Shown here: piece after piece, positions 35,862 through 44,509 of the stretch
How the letters are laid out: every line of letters starts with the position of its first letter
Numbering within the stretch: position 1 is the stretch's first letter
Source of the DNA: JAOARY01 sp045345765
GTDB lineage: Bacteria; Bacillota; Clostridia; Peptostreptococcales; Peptostreptococcaceae
Direction: 5' to 3'
Assembly: GCA_045345765.1 (NCBI GenBank)
Contig: CP148265.1
Coordinates: 2,108,001 to 2,172,000, forward strand
DNA length: 64,000 nucleotides
Notes under the pieces: model-generated
Told to the model about the DNA's origin: nothing
Databases searched by the model: none
What the model saw: only the letters and a program-made list of their open reading frames with translations
Program-made: the position numbers and the translations under genes

Positions 35862-36245
35862 TTGATTTTTTTTAAAGGTGTTTTATTAAGTGCTTTTTTA
35901 ACTTCTTTGATATTTTTGATTATTTATTATAAAAGAGCTAATAGAGAATATATATTAACAAAGAAATTTTTATCAAAAAGCAAAAGAAAGATATTAAAAT
36001 TATTAAAGGATGAAAAAAGAACAGAATATGAAATATTAAGAGAATTAGAAAAATTAAAAGTCTTTGATTTTAATACTTTAAGATATGTTTATTTAAAAGA
36101 TTACAAAAAGTTCACAAAAATTCTTTTAACAGATTTACTAAAAAGGAATATAATAGAACTGTATAGTAAAAAAAATAAAAAATATTATACTTTAAAAAAT
36201 ACAAAGGGGGAGTTTTACGATGAAAAAATACATAGACAAGTATAA
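35862..36245 (+). CDS. Membrane-anchored hypothetical protein, possibly winged-helix
   Basis: 127 residues. Residues 6-24 (VLLSAFLTSLIFLIIYY) form one membrane helix; the cytosolic part is very basic. SKRKILKLLKDEKRTEYEILRELEKL and the later LTDLLKRNIIELYSKKN are spaced like a winged-helix domain (given here in parts; residues ~40-120). The TTG at 35862 has AAAGGAGG at 8 nt; the longer frame from 35811 lacks a site. Its end overlaps pepV by 26 bases. I do not know the family. Confidence 0.6.
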   Translation: MIFFKGVLLSAFLTSLIFLIIYYKRANREYILTKKFLSKSKRKILKLLKDEKRTEYEILRELEKLKVFDFNTLRYVYLKDYKKFTKILLTDLLKRNIIELYSKKNKKYYTLKNTKGEFYDEKIHRQV

Positions 36246-37602
36246 AGATGATATGATTAATGATTTGGTGGAACTTATAAAGATTAAGAGTGTTGAAGAA
36301 GAAAAAATAGATAATTTACCATTTGGTAATGGACCTGCTAAAGCATTAGATAAGGCTTTAGAACTTTGCAAGGATAAAGGGTTTAAAGTAAAAAATGTAG
36401 ATAATTATGCAGGGCATGCAGATTTGGGAGATCAAGATGAAACTTTAGGTATATTATGTCATTTAGATGTTGTTCCAGAAGGTGAAGGTTGGAATCATGG
36501 ACCTTATACAGGCGCTGTTGAAGATGGTAAAATATTTGGTAGAGGAACAATTGATGATAAAGGACCTGCTGTTGCTGCTATGTATGCTATGAAAATAGTT
36601 GATGATATGGGAGTTAAATTAAATAAAAAAGTAAGAATTATATTTGGAACAAATGAAGAAACAGGTTCTAAAGGGATTGAATATTATTTAACTAAAGAAA
36701 AAGAACCAGATATGGCATTTACTCCAGATGCAGATTTTCCAGTAATACATGGAGAAATGGGAATTTTGATATTTGATCTTAAAAAGAAATTAGAAAATAT
36801 AGAAGATGATAATTTTAAAATTGTGGATATAAAAGGTGGTAATGCACCAAATATGGTTCCTGAAGGAGCTTACGCGGTATTAGAATTAAAAAATAATGAA
36901 ATTTTAAATAAAATAGAAACTCTTGTTTCAAAAGATAATAATTTAGAAATAGAAAATAAAGATGGTAAGGTAAAGATAATTGCTAAAGGTATATCAGCAC
37001 ATGGAAGTACACCTAAAAAAGGTGTTAATGCAATAACTATATTATTAAATGCTTTAAATCAAATAATATCAAATGATAACGATATTAATGAATTTATAAG
37101 ATTCTATGAAGAAACTATAAATGAAGAAGTTAATGGTAAATCAATAGGTTGTGGTCTTAAAGATGATATATCAGGAGAATTGGTATTTAATGTTGGAATG
37201 ATTAATATTAAGGATGGCGATATAAATTTAAAAGTTAATATTAGATACCCTGTAACTAAAGATGATAAAGAAGTATTTGATGGAATGAGAAAAATTATAT
37301 CAAATTATGGAGTGCAGTTAGTAGAAGATGAACATGCAAAGCCTTTATATATGGAAAAAGATCATGAACTTGTTACTAAACTTATGGATGTTTATAGAGA
37401 TGTAACAAAAGATGAAGAAAGTCAACCAATTGTAATTGGTGGTGGAACATATGCTAGAACTATGAAAAATGCAGTAGCATTTGGACCATTATTCCCAGGT
37501 GAAAAAGATACAATGCATCAAAAAAATGAATATATATCAATTGAGAGTCTACAAAAAATGACTGAAATATATGCAAAAGCTATAATTAGTTTATGCAAAT
37601 AA
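36220..37602 (+). CDS. pepV: Dipeptidase PepV (Sapep family, M20)
   Basis: 460 residues. Zinc ligands and catalytic residues appear in LCHLDVVPEGEGW, GRGTIDDKGP and FGTNEETGSKG, with GGGTYARTM and LFPGEKDTMHQKNE near the end. It cleaves dipeptides, including some with D- or beta-residues, in the cytoplasm. AAGGGGGAG precedes the ATG, within the end of the upstream gene. It fits with peptide import by the OPT carrier. Confidence 0.95.
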   Translation: MKKYIDKYKDDMINDLVELIKIKSVEEEKIDNLPFGNGPAKALDKALELCKDKGFKVKNVDNYAGHADLGDQDETLGILCHLDVVPEGEGWNHGPYTGAVEDGKIFGRGTIDDKGPAVAAMYAMKIVDDMGVKLNKKVRIIFGTNEETGSKGIEYYLTKEKEPDMAFTPDADFPVIHGEMGILIFDLKKKLENIEDDNFKIVDIKGGNAPNMVPEGAYAVLELKNNEILNKIETLVSKDNNLEIENKDGKVKIIAKGISAHGSTPKKGVNAITILLNALNQIISNDNDINEFIRFYEETINEEVNGKSIGCGLKDDISGELVFNVGMINIKDGDINLKVNIRYPVTKDDKEVFDGMRKIISNYGVQLVEDEHAKPLYMEKDHELVTKLMDVYRDVTKDEESQPIVIGGGTYARTMKNAVAFGPLFPGEKDTMHQKNEYISIESLQKMTEIYAKAIISLCK

Positions 37603-37913
37603 AATATATAAATTTATATATTTTAAAAAGATAAATTGAGAAAGAAGTAATTAAAATATATTGAAACTTAAAAAATACCTATAGATAAAACCTTAAAAGA
37701 GTGTTTTATTTATAGGTATTTTTTATATAGATTAAAAAAATAGACTTAGAAATAAATTAAATGTAGTATATACAATTAATAACATATTTATAATGATTAC
37801 AAAATAATTTATTTTGTTATATAATATTATAGGACTGTATAACAAAGCGGTTATAGTTTAGGATATAATAAATATGGTAATAATAAGAATATAAATAAAC
37901 AAGAGGTGGTTAT
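37603..37913. other. Intergenic region between pepV and the H-NOX chemoreceptor gene
   Basis: About 310 bases. The pepV terminator lies at 37672-37728. TATAAT at 37864-37869 is a likely -10 for the chemoreceptor, and TATAAC-N5-GGTTATA (37838-37855) just upstream is a small inverted repeat at the -35 position. Nothing else is evident. Confidence 0.5.
37672..37728 (+). terminator. Terminator after pepV
   Basis: 20-nt arms with one mismatch (37672-37691 and 37703-37722) followed by T's. Confidence 0.88.
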
Positions 37914-39713
37914 ATGAAAGGAACAGTTGTATCTACATGGATGAAAACTTGTAAAAAGAATTTTTCTGATGATATAGTTTCTAAAGCTATGGAAAAAGAG
38001 GGACTTTCTAAAAATAAAACTTTTAGTCCTTTTGAGGATGTTAATGATAATACAATAAAAAACATAATAAAAAATATTGCTAATTCAGTGAATATGCAAG
38101 AAAAAAAATTATGGAATATAATAGGTAAAGATAATGTTGTTACATTTACAAAAGACTATCCTGCTTTTTTTAAACATGAAAATTTTTATCATTTTTTAAA
38201 ATCAATGAATGATGTTCATGAAATTGTAGTAAAAAGAATACCTGGTTCTAAACCACCTATTTTTGAAATGGAAAATATTTCAGATGATGAAGTTTTATTT
38301 ACTTATAAATCAAAAAGGGGTATGTTTGATTATTTTGAAGGTCTATTAGAAGGTGGGGCAGCCTATTTTAAAGAAAATATAAAAATAAATGAAATTGAGA
38401 AAAAATCAGATATGATGAAGATAAAAATTAAATTTCCATATATTTGTTATGAAAAGAAGAAATATAGATTTAATAAATTGATGTCATTAGGATTTATAAG
38501 AGATATTAATTTTAAAGTAGCAATATTTGCAACTATTATATTTGCTATTATCGAATTTCCGATAAGTTTAATAAATTCCAATTTATCACATTTGCTATCT
38601 ATTCTTTCAGCATTATTTTCAGTTTCACTATCATCAAAACTTTTAAATAAACCTATGGATATAATTTTTGAAGAATTTAAGACTATCACAAATAGAGATT
38701 ATTCGAAGAACAATCATATTGAAACAAATGATATTTATGAAGATTTATTTTTAGAATTAAATAAATACAAGGAACATTTAAAACGAGATTTTGTTGGATT
38801 TAAGGGACTTACAGATGAAATGGCTACATTTAGTAGAACTTTAAACCAGATTGCTTCAAATATGTCTGTAACATCTGATGAAATTTCAGATATAGTAGAA
38901 CAATTAGCTACTGCTGCTGTTAGCCAAGCAGAAGAAACTGAAAAATCAGTTTCAATATTAGATGATAATGTTGAAGCTATAAAACTAGTAGCAAAAGAAG
39001 AACAGGTAAATAAGGATGATTTGGAAGGTTCTATTATTAAGATAGAAACAGGATTTAATAATGTTGAAAATACAGCAAATAAATTAATTGATATATTATC
39101 ATCGTTTAATAATGTTAAAGAAAATGGATATTCATTAAGAGATAAAGTTAGTGATATAACTAATGTTGTTGAATTAGTATCATCGATATCATATCAAACT
39201 AATCTACTTGCATTAAATGCATCAATAGAGGCGGCTAGAGCTGGAGAAATGGGTAAAGGTTTTGCAGTAGTAGCAGAAGAAGTTAGAAAATTAGCAGAAG
39301 AAACGCAAAATGCAGTAGAAAAAATTAGTGGAAATTTAAATGCACTTGTAACAGGAGTATCATCTTTGGTTGAAGATATAGATACTCAGTATAGTATACT
39401 AGAAAAAGAAAATGAAAAATTATCATTTGCTGTTAATAATTCTAGTAAGGCAAATGATAATATTAAATCAGTTGCAAATAGAATGTATGAAACAGCTAAA
39501 AAATTACAAAGTGAGACAAAGTCAATAAACTCAGTATTTTCTAATATAGAATCACTTGCAGCTATAGCAGAAGAAAATTCAGCTTCAGCAGAGGAAGTTA
39601 GTGCAAATGTTACAACTTATACAGACGAACTTCAAAACTTAACTAATAGTATTAAAGAGTTTAATGATTTAACTAAAGATTTTTCTAAGGAAATAAATGT
39701 ATATAAGATTTAA
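37914..39713 (+). CDS. H-NOX haem-sensor methyl-accepting chemotaxis protein
   Basis: 599 residues. Residues 1-185 are an H-NOX domain: proximal haem ligand His102 (MNDVHEIV), Pro115 (GSKPPIF) and the haem-propionate motif Y131-x-S133-x-R135 (FTYKSKRG). The distal pocket has Trp9, Asn74 and Tyr140, the set known from the Thermoanaerobacter H-NOX to stabilise bound O2. Two membrane segments (~205-245) are followed by a chemoreceptor signalling bundle with the hairpin tip YQTNLLALNASIEAARAGE. It should report O2 (possibly NO) to CheA. AGAGGTGG precedes the ATG; it is a single-gene unit. Confidence 0.93.
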   Translation: MKGTVVSTWMKTCKKNFSDDIVSKAMEKEGLSKNKTFSPFEDVNDNTIKNIIKNIANSVNMQEKKLWNIIGKDNVVTFTKDYPAFFKHENFYHFLKSMNDVHEIVVKRIPGSKPPIFEMENISDDEVLFTYKSKRGMFDYFEGLLEGGAAYFKENIKINEIEKKSDMMKIKIKFPYICYEKKKYRFNKLMSLGFIRDINFKVAIFATIIFAIIEFPISLINSNLSHLLSILSALFSVSLSSKLLNKPMDIIFEEFKTITNRDYSKNNHIETNDIYEDLFLELNKYKEHLKRDFVGFKGLTDEMATFSRTLNQIASNMSVTSDEISDIVEQLATAAVSQAEETEKSVSILDDNVEAIKLVAKEEQVNKDDLEGSIIKIETGFNNVENTANKLIDILSSFNNVKENGYSLRDKVSDITNVVELVSSISYQTNLLALNASIEAARAGEMGKGFAVVAEEVRKLAEETQNAVEKISGNLNALVTGVSSLVEDIDTQYSILEKENEKLSFAVNNSSKANDNIKSVANRMYETAKKLQSETKSINSVFSNIESLAAIAEENSASAEEVSANVTTYTDELQNLTNSIKEFNDLTKDFSKEINVYKI

Positions 39714-39721
39714 TATTAATA

Positions 39722-39762
39722 AAAACAATGAATTTATCAAAAATTCATTGTTTTTTCTTTTT
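39722..39762 (+). terminator. Terminator after the H-NOX chemoreceptor gene
   Basis: Perfect 14-nt arms AAAACAATGAATTT and AAATTCATTGTTTT (39722-39735, 39741-39754) with a T-run. Confidence 0.9.
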
Positions 39763-39823
39763 TTCAAAAATAAGATATAGTATAATTAAATAGTCAATAA
39801 TAGGATTAGGGATGGTGTTTTTA

Positions 39824-40981
39824 ATGGATAATAAAATGGAAAATATGGATTTGAATATTAAAGAATATAAAGTAAATGATGTAGTTAAAGGAACTGTTCT
39901 TTTAGTTAAAGATGATGAAGTGATAGTAGATATTTCATATAAATCTGATGGTATAGTTATGAAAAATGATTTTGATTTAGATGAAAATCAAAATTTAAAA
40001 GATATTATAAAAGAAGGTGATGTATTACCTTTTATGATTATATCTTTAGATGATAATAACGGAAATGTATTATTATCAAGATCGAAAGTAAGAAGAATTG
40101 AAAATAAAGAAGCTATAAAAATAGCTTATGAAAATAAAGAAATAATAAAAGCAAAAATTGTATCTATAAATAAAGGTGGATTAAATGCTAAAGTAAATGG
40201 TTTTGATGCATTTATACCAAAGTCACAATTTAGCATAAAAAGAGTTGATTTTAATGATTATATAAATTCTACATTAGAATTTAATATAATAGAATTAAAT
40301 TTAAAAAGAGATAAAATTGTATTATCAAGAATAGATATAGAAAAAAAATTAGAGGCTCAAAAAAAATTAGAAGCATTTGAAAGATTAAATGAAGGCGATA
40401 TTGTAGAAGGTAAGGTTGTGAGAATTGAAAAATTTGGTGCTTTTGTTGATTTAAATGGAGTTGACGGTCTTATTCATATATCTAATCTTTCGTGGGGCAA
40501 GGTAAAGAAAGTGGAAGATGTTATAAATATAGGTGATAATATAAAAGTTAATATTATATCTTTAGATAAAAAGAATTTTAAAATAGGACTTAGTTTAAAA
40601 GATATATCTTTAAGTCCATGGGAAAAAATAAAAGGTGAATTAAATATAGGTGATATCATAGAAGGTAAAGTTGTAAGATTTAGCGACTATGGTGCATTTA
40701 TAAATATAGAGGAATTCATAGATGGTTTTTGTCATATATCACAGATAAAAGAAGAAAGAGTTTTGAAGGTTGAAAATGAATTAAATATAGGTGATGTAGT
40801 TGTAGCAAAAATCATAAACTTAGATTTGGATAATCAAAAGATAGGACTTAGTATAAAGGAAGCGAAGGAAGATGAATTAAGAGCAGAGATAGAAGAATAT
40901 ATAACAGAAGATGAAGATGAAAACATGGGTACAATTGGTGAACTTTTTGGAGATTTATTCAAGGATTTTAAAGAAAACTAA
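39824..40981 (+). CDS. S1-domain RNA-binding protein (ribosomal protein S1-like)
   Basis: About 385 residues with four S1 repeats, starting near VNDVVKGTVLLVKDD, KEIIKAKIVSINKGG, GDIVEGKVVRIEKFGAFV and GDIIEGKVVRFSDYGAFI. It ends with an acidic tail. This is the four-repeat Firmicute RpsA type that binds mRNA at the ribosome. The ATG at 39824 is preferred to 39812 because the family start (MDNKMEN) and a GGATGGTG site fit it. TATAAT at 39781-39786 is a likely -10. Confidence 0.88.
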   Translation: MDNKMENMDLNIKEYKVNDVVKGTVLLVKDDEVIVDISYKSDGIVMKNDFDLDENQNLKDIIKEGDVLPFMIISLDDNNGNVLLSRSKVRRIENKEAIKIAYENKEIIKAKIVSINKGGLNAKVNGFDAFIPKSQFSIKRVDFNDYINSTLEFNIIELNLKRDKIVLSRIDIEKKLEAQKKLEAFERLNEGDIVEGKVVRIEKFGAFVDLNGVDGLIHISNLSWGKVKKVEDVINIGDNIKVNIISLDKKNFKIGLSLKDISLSPWEKIKGELNIGDIIEGKVVRFSDYGAFINIEEFIDGFCHISQIKEERVLKVENELNIGDVVVAKIINLDLDNQKIGLSIKEAKEDELRAEIEEYITEDEDENMGTIGELFGDLFKDFKEN

Positions 40982-41122
40982 ATCTAATATATAGCATATG
41001 GATTTAAAAGAGGAAATTATTTAAAATAAATGATATAATATTATATATGTTAATTTATAGATTGTTAATCTGTGAATATTTTGAAATTATATATTTATTT
41101 TAAGATAAAGGAGATTTTTTAA

Positions 41123-41365
41123 ATGTTTAAAAAAATAAAATCATTTTTTAGTAAGAAAAAATTCTTAGGAGATGAAGCTGTATTATTACAAGATATACAA
41201 TTCATGAAAAAGAGCAAATTCTCTAAAAAGACACAAACTATTACAATAAGAAAAGGTAGAAAAGTAAGAGTAAAAGGGAATAAGATGATAATAGATAAGC
41301 ATATAATAGATAAGACTGGTGTGAAATATAAGATTTTAAAGAAAAATTTTAAAACTAAAAAATAA
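41123..41365 (+). CDS. Small basic hypothetical protein
   Basis: 80 residues, about one third lysine, no cysteine, with a beta-like centre (TQTITIRKGRKVRVKGNKMI). AAGGAG lies 9 nt before the ATG, and it ends at a strong terminator, so it is probably a real monocistronic gene. The charge suggests nucleic-acid contact, but I cannot name a family. Confidence 0.62.
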   Translation: MFKKIKSFFSKKKFLGDEAVLLQDIQFMKKSKFSKKTQTITIRKGRKVRVKGNKMIIDKHIIDKTGVKYKILKKNFKTKK

Positions 41366-41393
41366 ACTAAATGCGAATTATTTATCAAATGAT

Positions 41394-41449
41394 ATAGTAC
41401 TTATAGATTAGACATTAAAATTGTCTTATTTATAGGTACTATTTTATTT
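41394..41449 (+). terminator. Terminator after the small basic protein gene
   Basis: Near-perfect 21-nt arms (41394-41414 and 41422-41442) around a short loop, with a T-rich tail. The stem resembles the pepV terminator (shared CTTATAGAT / ATTTATAGGTA). Confidence 0.82.
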
Positions 41450-41601
41450 TTATAAAATAATTTATAGATTTTTTTATTTAAGTATTTTGATATAGAGAAT
41501 TATTATAAGAAGCAAAGGTGAAATAAAATATTTCTATTTGATATAAGTATTGCAAATACATATAATCAAGATTAGGTAATTAATTTTTAGGAGTGATAAA
41601 A

Positions 41602-42672
41602 TTGAAGGAAAATAGAAGTATTTTATTTTGTGGAGCAATTATTGGATTATTATCAGCATTATTAGTTAAGTTCGGAAACCCTCTTAATATGGGAGTTTGT
41701 GTAGCTTGTTTTTTAAGAGATATTTCTGGATCATTAGGATTACATAGAGCCGCTGTGGTTCAATTTATAAGACCTGAAATAATAGGTATTATAATGGGTG
41801 CTTTTTTATCTGCATTTATTTTTAAAGAGTTTAAATCAGTTGGAGGTTCGTCGCCTTTTATTAGATTTTTGCTTGGAATTGTAGTTATGATAGGTGCATT
41901 AGTATTTTTAGGTTGTCCGCTTAGAATGGTTTTAAGATTAGGTGGAGGAGATTTAAATGCAATAATAGGACTTTTAGGTTTTTTTGTTGGAATATTAATA
42001 GGAATTTATTTCTTGCAAAAAGGATTTTCGCTTAGAAGAAATTATAAACAAAATAAAATTGAAGGCTATTTTGCACCATTATTTGCAATATTTTTATTTG
42101 TATTATTAGTATTAAGACCTGCATTTATATTATTTAGTGAAAAAGGTCCAGGGGCTATGTACGCACCAATAGGATTTTCTTTAGCTGTAGGTTTATTAGT
42201 TGGGTGTTTATCTCAAAGAACTAGACTTTGTATGGTTGGGGGATTAAGAGATATTGTGTTATTTAAGGATACATATTTAATAAAAGGATTTATAGCTATA
42301 TTTGTATTTGTACTTATGGGAAATCTAGCTTTTTCTAATTTTAATTTAGGTTTTTCTAATCAACCTATTGCTCATACAGAAGGTTTGTGGAATTTCTTGG
42401 GTATGGTTATAGTAGGTTGGGGGTCTGTATTACTTGGAGGATGCCCATTAAGACAGCTTATATTAGCTGGTGAAGGAAATTCAGATTCATTAATAACTAT
42501 AATGGGTCTTATAGTTGGAGGTGCAATTGCACATAATTTTTCATTAGCGGCGAGTCCAAAAGGTGTACCAGCCAATTCAAAAATAGCTGTATTTATTATA
42601 ATAGCCATTTTAGGATTAATATCTTATTTCAATATACAAAGAGTTAAAAAAGGAGTGAATAAAAGTGCATAA
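41602..42672 (+). CDS. yedE: YedE-family selenium/sulfur transporter
   Basis: 356 residues with ~10 membrane helices. Paired cysteine-bearing signatures of the YeeE/YedE fold are seen: NMGVCVACFLRD, FLGCPLRMVLRLGGGD, GCLSQRTRLCMVGG and LLGGCPLRQLILAGEG. In many genomes this form accompanies selD and is annotated as the selenium metabolism protein YedE/FdhT. The TTG at 41602 is chosen (AGGAG at 8 nt); the GTG at 41593 is inside the ribosome site. It overlaps the TusA-like gene by 8 bases. Confidence 0.9.
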   Translation: MKENRSILFCGAIIGLLSALLVKFGNPLNMGVCVACFLRDISGSLGLHRAAVVQFIRPEIIGIIMGAFLSAFIFKEFKSVGGSSPFIRFLLGIVVMIGALVFLGCPLRMVLRLGGGDLNAIIGLLGFFVGILIGIYFLQKGFSLRRNYKQNKIEGYFAPLFAIFLFVLLVLRPAFILFSEKGPGAMYAPIGFSLAVGLLVGCLSQRTRLCMVGGLRDIVLFKDTYLIKGFIAIFVFVLMGNLAFSNFNLGFSNQPIAHTEGLWNFLGMVIVGWGSVLLGGCPLRQLILAGEGNSDSLITIMGLIVGGAIAHNFSLAASPKGVPANSKIAVFIIIAILGLISYFNIQRVKKGVNKSA

Positions 42673-42880
42673 TATTGATGTTAGAGGGATGTCTTGCCCA
42701 CAGCCAGTTTTGATGGTAAAAAATGAAATTAATAATATTGATAAAAATTCGAAATTTAAAATAACAACAGATAATAATACTGCAATGAATAATATAAAGA
42801 GATTTTTAAATTCTTTAGGAATTAAAAATATAGATGTTTATGAAGATGAAGAAGATATTGTGATTTTAATCAATCATTAA
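42665..42880 (+). CDS. TusA/YedF-like sulfur or selenium relay protein
   Basis: 71 residues, GTG start with AGGAGTGA before it. The motif MSCPQPVLM is the CPxP active site of the TusA/SirA fold, with the cysteine carrying persulfide or perselenide. It lacks the C-terminal DsrE-like half of full-length YedF. Its position between YedE and DUF3343 supports a role in handing imported Se/S to later enzymes. Confidence 0.9.
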   Translation: MHNIDVRGMSCPQPVLMVKNEINNIDKNSKFKITTDNNTAMNNIKRFLNSLGIKNIDVYEDEEDIVILINH

Positions 42881-42892
42881 AGGAGAGTTAGT

Positions 42893-43135
42893 TTGAAATA
42901 TATAATGCTTTTTTACACGCATTTTGGAGCGATGAAATTAAAAAAAACATTTAAAAATTTAAATATAGATGCAAAAACTAAGCCTACACCAAGGATCTTA
43001 AGTTCGAGTTGTGGGGTATGTTTGGAATTTTATGATGAATTATTTGATATAGAAATGTTTTTAGATGAAGAAGAAATTCAAAGTATATATTTTTATGATG
43101 GAAATGAATATATAAAAAAATACGAATCCGACTAG
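42893..43135 (+). CDS. DUF3343 putative Se/S carrier protein
   Basis: 80 residues from a TTG with AGGAGAG upstream. The conserved DUF3343 segment is PTPRILSSSCGVCLEF, with the vicinal cysteine region. Members occur next to selenium genes and are thought to bind or reduce Se/S species; direct biochemistry is thin. Its stop codon lies inside the loop and right arm of the terminator. Confidence 0.87.
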   Translation: MKYIMLFYTHFGAMKLKKTFKNLNIDAKTKPTPRILSSSCGVCLEFYDELFDIEMFLDEEEIQSIYFYDGNEYIKKYESD

Positions 43136-43152
43136 GATTCGTATTTTTTTTA
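43118..43152. terminator. Bidirectional terminator between the selenium cassette and trpS
   Basis: AAATACGAATCC (43118-43129) and GGATTCGTATTT (43135-43146) around GACTA, with A- and T-runs on the two sides. It overlaps the DUF3343 stop codon. Confidence 0.9.
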
Positions 43153-43154
43153 TA

Positions 43155-44156
43155 TTAGTTTGGGATAAAACCCATTTTTTTATGCATTTTTCTAACTTGT
43201 TTTATAGATTTTTTAAAGGCCTTAGCGCTACCTTCTTTATAGATTTCTTCTAATTCTTTTTTATTATCTAAAAGTTCGTTTACTCTTTTTTGGATAGGTT
43301 CTAATTCATTTATAATTGCATTAGCACAATCTTCTTTTAATTCTTTATAACCTTTATCTTTATAGTACTTTACAAGTTCATCTGTAGTTTTATTTTCAAA
43401 TACAGAGATTATATTAAGTAGATTCTTAACACCTGGTTGGTCATCACTATAATTAACTGTACCAATACTATCTGTAACAGATCTAGCTATTTTTTTTCTA
43501 ATTACATTTGGTTCATCCATAATAAGTATGTAGCTATTTGGATTATCATTTGATTTAGACATTTTCTTAGTTGGTTCTTGTAAATCCATAATTTTTGCAC
43601 TAGCTTTAACAATATGAGGTTCTGGAACTGTAAAAGTAGGAGAATAAGCATTATTAAATCTTTCAGCAAGATTTCTAGCAAGTTCTAAATGTTGCTTTTG
43701 ATCTATTCCTACAGGAACTAAGTCAGTATCATAAATTAGTATATCAGATGCCATAAGCACAGGATAATTAAATAAACCTGCTGGTATATTAGCACCAGAT
43801 TTTTGACTTTTATCTTTATACTGAGTCATTCTTGATAATTCACCCATATAAGTCATACAATTTAATAACCATGCACCTTGAACATGCGTTGGAACATGTG
43901 ATTGTATGAATAAAGTTGATTTTTTAGGGTCAATTCCAGAAGCTATATAAGTTGCTAAAACTTCTAATGTATTTTTACGAAGTTCTTTTGGTTCTTGTTT
44001 AACAGTTATAGCATGTAAATCTACAACACAAAAATAACAGTCGTATTCATCTTGAAGAGGAATCCAATTTTTTATTGCACCTAAGTAATTTCCTAAAGTA
44101 AGTCTTCCTGATGGTTGAATACCACTAAATATAGTTTTTTTGTTTTCACTAGACAT
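43155..44156 (-). CDS. trpS: Tryptophanyl-tRNA synthetase
   Basis: 333 residues, class I fold. The HIGH-equivalent is GRLTLGNYLGA and the KMSKS loop is KKMSKSNDNP; LMASDILIYDTDLVPVGIDQ is typical. It charges tRNA-Trp. GGAGG lies 8 nt before the ATG. No T-box motif is seen upstream, but a terminator-like inverted repeat is (44233-44283). Confidence 0.96.
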   Translation of the reverse strand: MSSENKKTIFSGIQPSGRLTLGNYLGAIKNWIPLQDEYDCYFCVVDLHAITVKQEPKELRKNTLEVLATYIASGIDPKKSTLFIQSHVPTHVQGAWLLNCMTYMGELSRMTQYKDKSQKSGANIPAGLFNYPVLMASDILIYDTDLVPVGIDQKQHLELARNLAERFNNAYSPTFTVPEPHIVKASAKIMDLQEPTKKMSKSNDNPNSYILIMDEPNVIRKKIARSVTDSIGTVNYSDDQPGVKNLLNIISVFENKTTDELVKYYKDKGYKELKEDCANAIINELEPIQKRVNELLDNKKELEEIYKEGSAKAFKKSIKQVRKMHKKMGFIPN

Positions 44157-44232
44157 TTTTTTCCTCCTTTTAGATTATATAATCGTATAATTCTATATTA
44201 TACAGTATTTCGTCTGGATTTTGATAAAAAAT

Positions 44233-44283
44233 AATTATATGTATTAATTTTGTAACATGGTTGGAAAATTAATACATATAATT
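44233..44283 (-). promoter_or_regulatory. 19-bp inverted repeat, terminator-like for minus-strand transcripts
   Basis: Perfect arms 44233-44251 and 44265-44283 (core TATGTATTAATTTT) with a 13-nt loop. On the minus strand the hairpin is followed by ATTTTTTATC, so it could end transcripts entering the trpS gene from further upstream, i.e. act as an attenuator. Confidence 0.5.
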
Positions 44284-44447
44284 TATTAAACTGTATAATA
44301 ATTTTTATATATTTTAATTTTATTTACTTTAACACGATAAAACTTTATTATAATATAAATTTATATAAAAAGCAAAGAAAATTAAAAAATTATATTGTTT
44401 TTAAAAATTCTATCATTTATACTGAAATAGTAGTAGATAATAAATAC

Positions 44448-44480
44448 AAATTTCAGATAATATTTTATTATCTGAAATTT
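44448..44480 (+). promoter_or_regulatory. Perfect inverted repeat upstream of hutH, possible CodY site or attenuator
   Basis: AAATTTCAGATAATA (44448-44462) and its exact complement (44466-44480) with a 3-nt loop, followed by AAGTTTTTT. Each arm differs from the CodY box AATTTTCWGAAAATT at three positions. It ends ~30 nt before the hutH start. It can be read as a double CodY-like site or as a terminator hairpin in the hutH leader. Confidence 0.5.
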
Positions 44481-44509
44481 AAGTTTTTTAAATTTTGGGG
44501 GTGTATTAT

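Larger units (their letters stand above)
44157..44509. other. Divergent intergenic region between trpS and hutH
   Basis: About 350 bases. It holds two strong inverted repeats: 44233-44283 on the trpS side and 44448-44480 on the hutH side. The remainder is AT-rich without ORF or further motif that I can name. Confidence 0.6.

Noticed and set aside
41119..41388. Minus-strand 89-codon ORF over the small basic gene
   Set aside because: Hydrophobic reverse image of a Lys-rich frame; no ribosome site on that strand, while the plus-strand gene has one and a terminator.
44157..44509. T-box riboswitch upstream of trpS
   Set aside because: Neither the AGGGTGGNACCGCG T-box sequence nor a specifier-loop pattern is seen on the minus strand.
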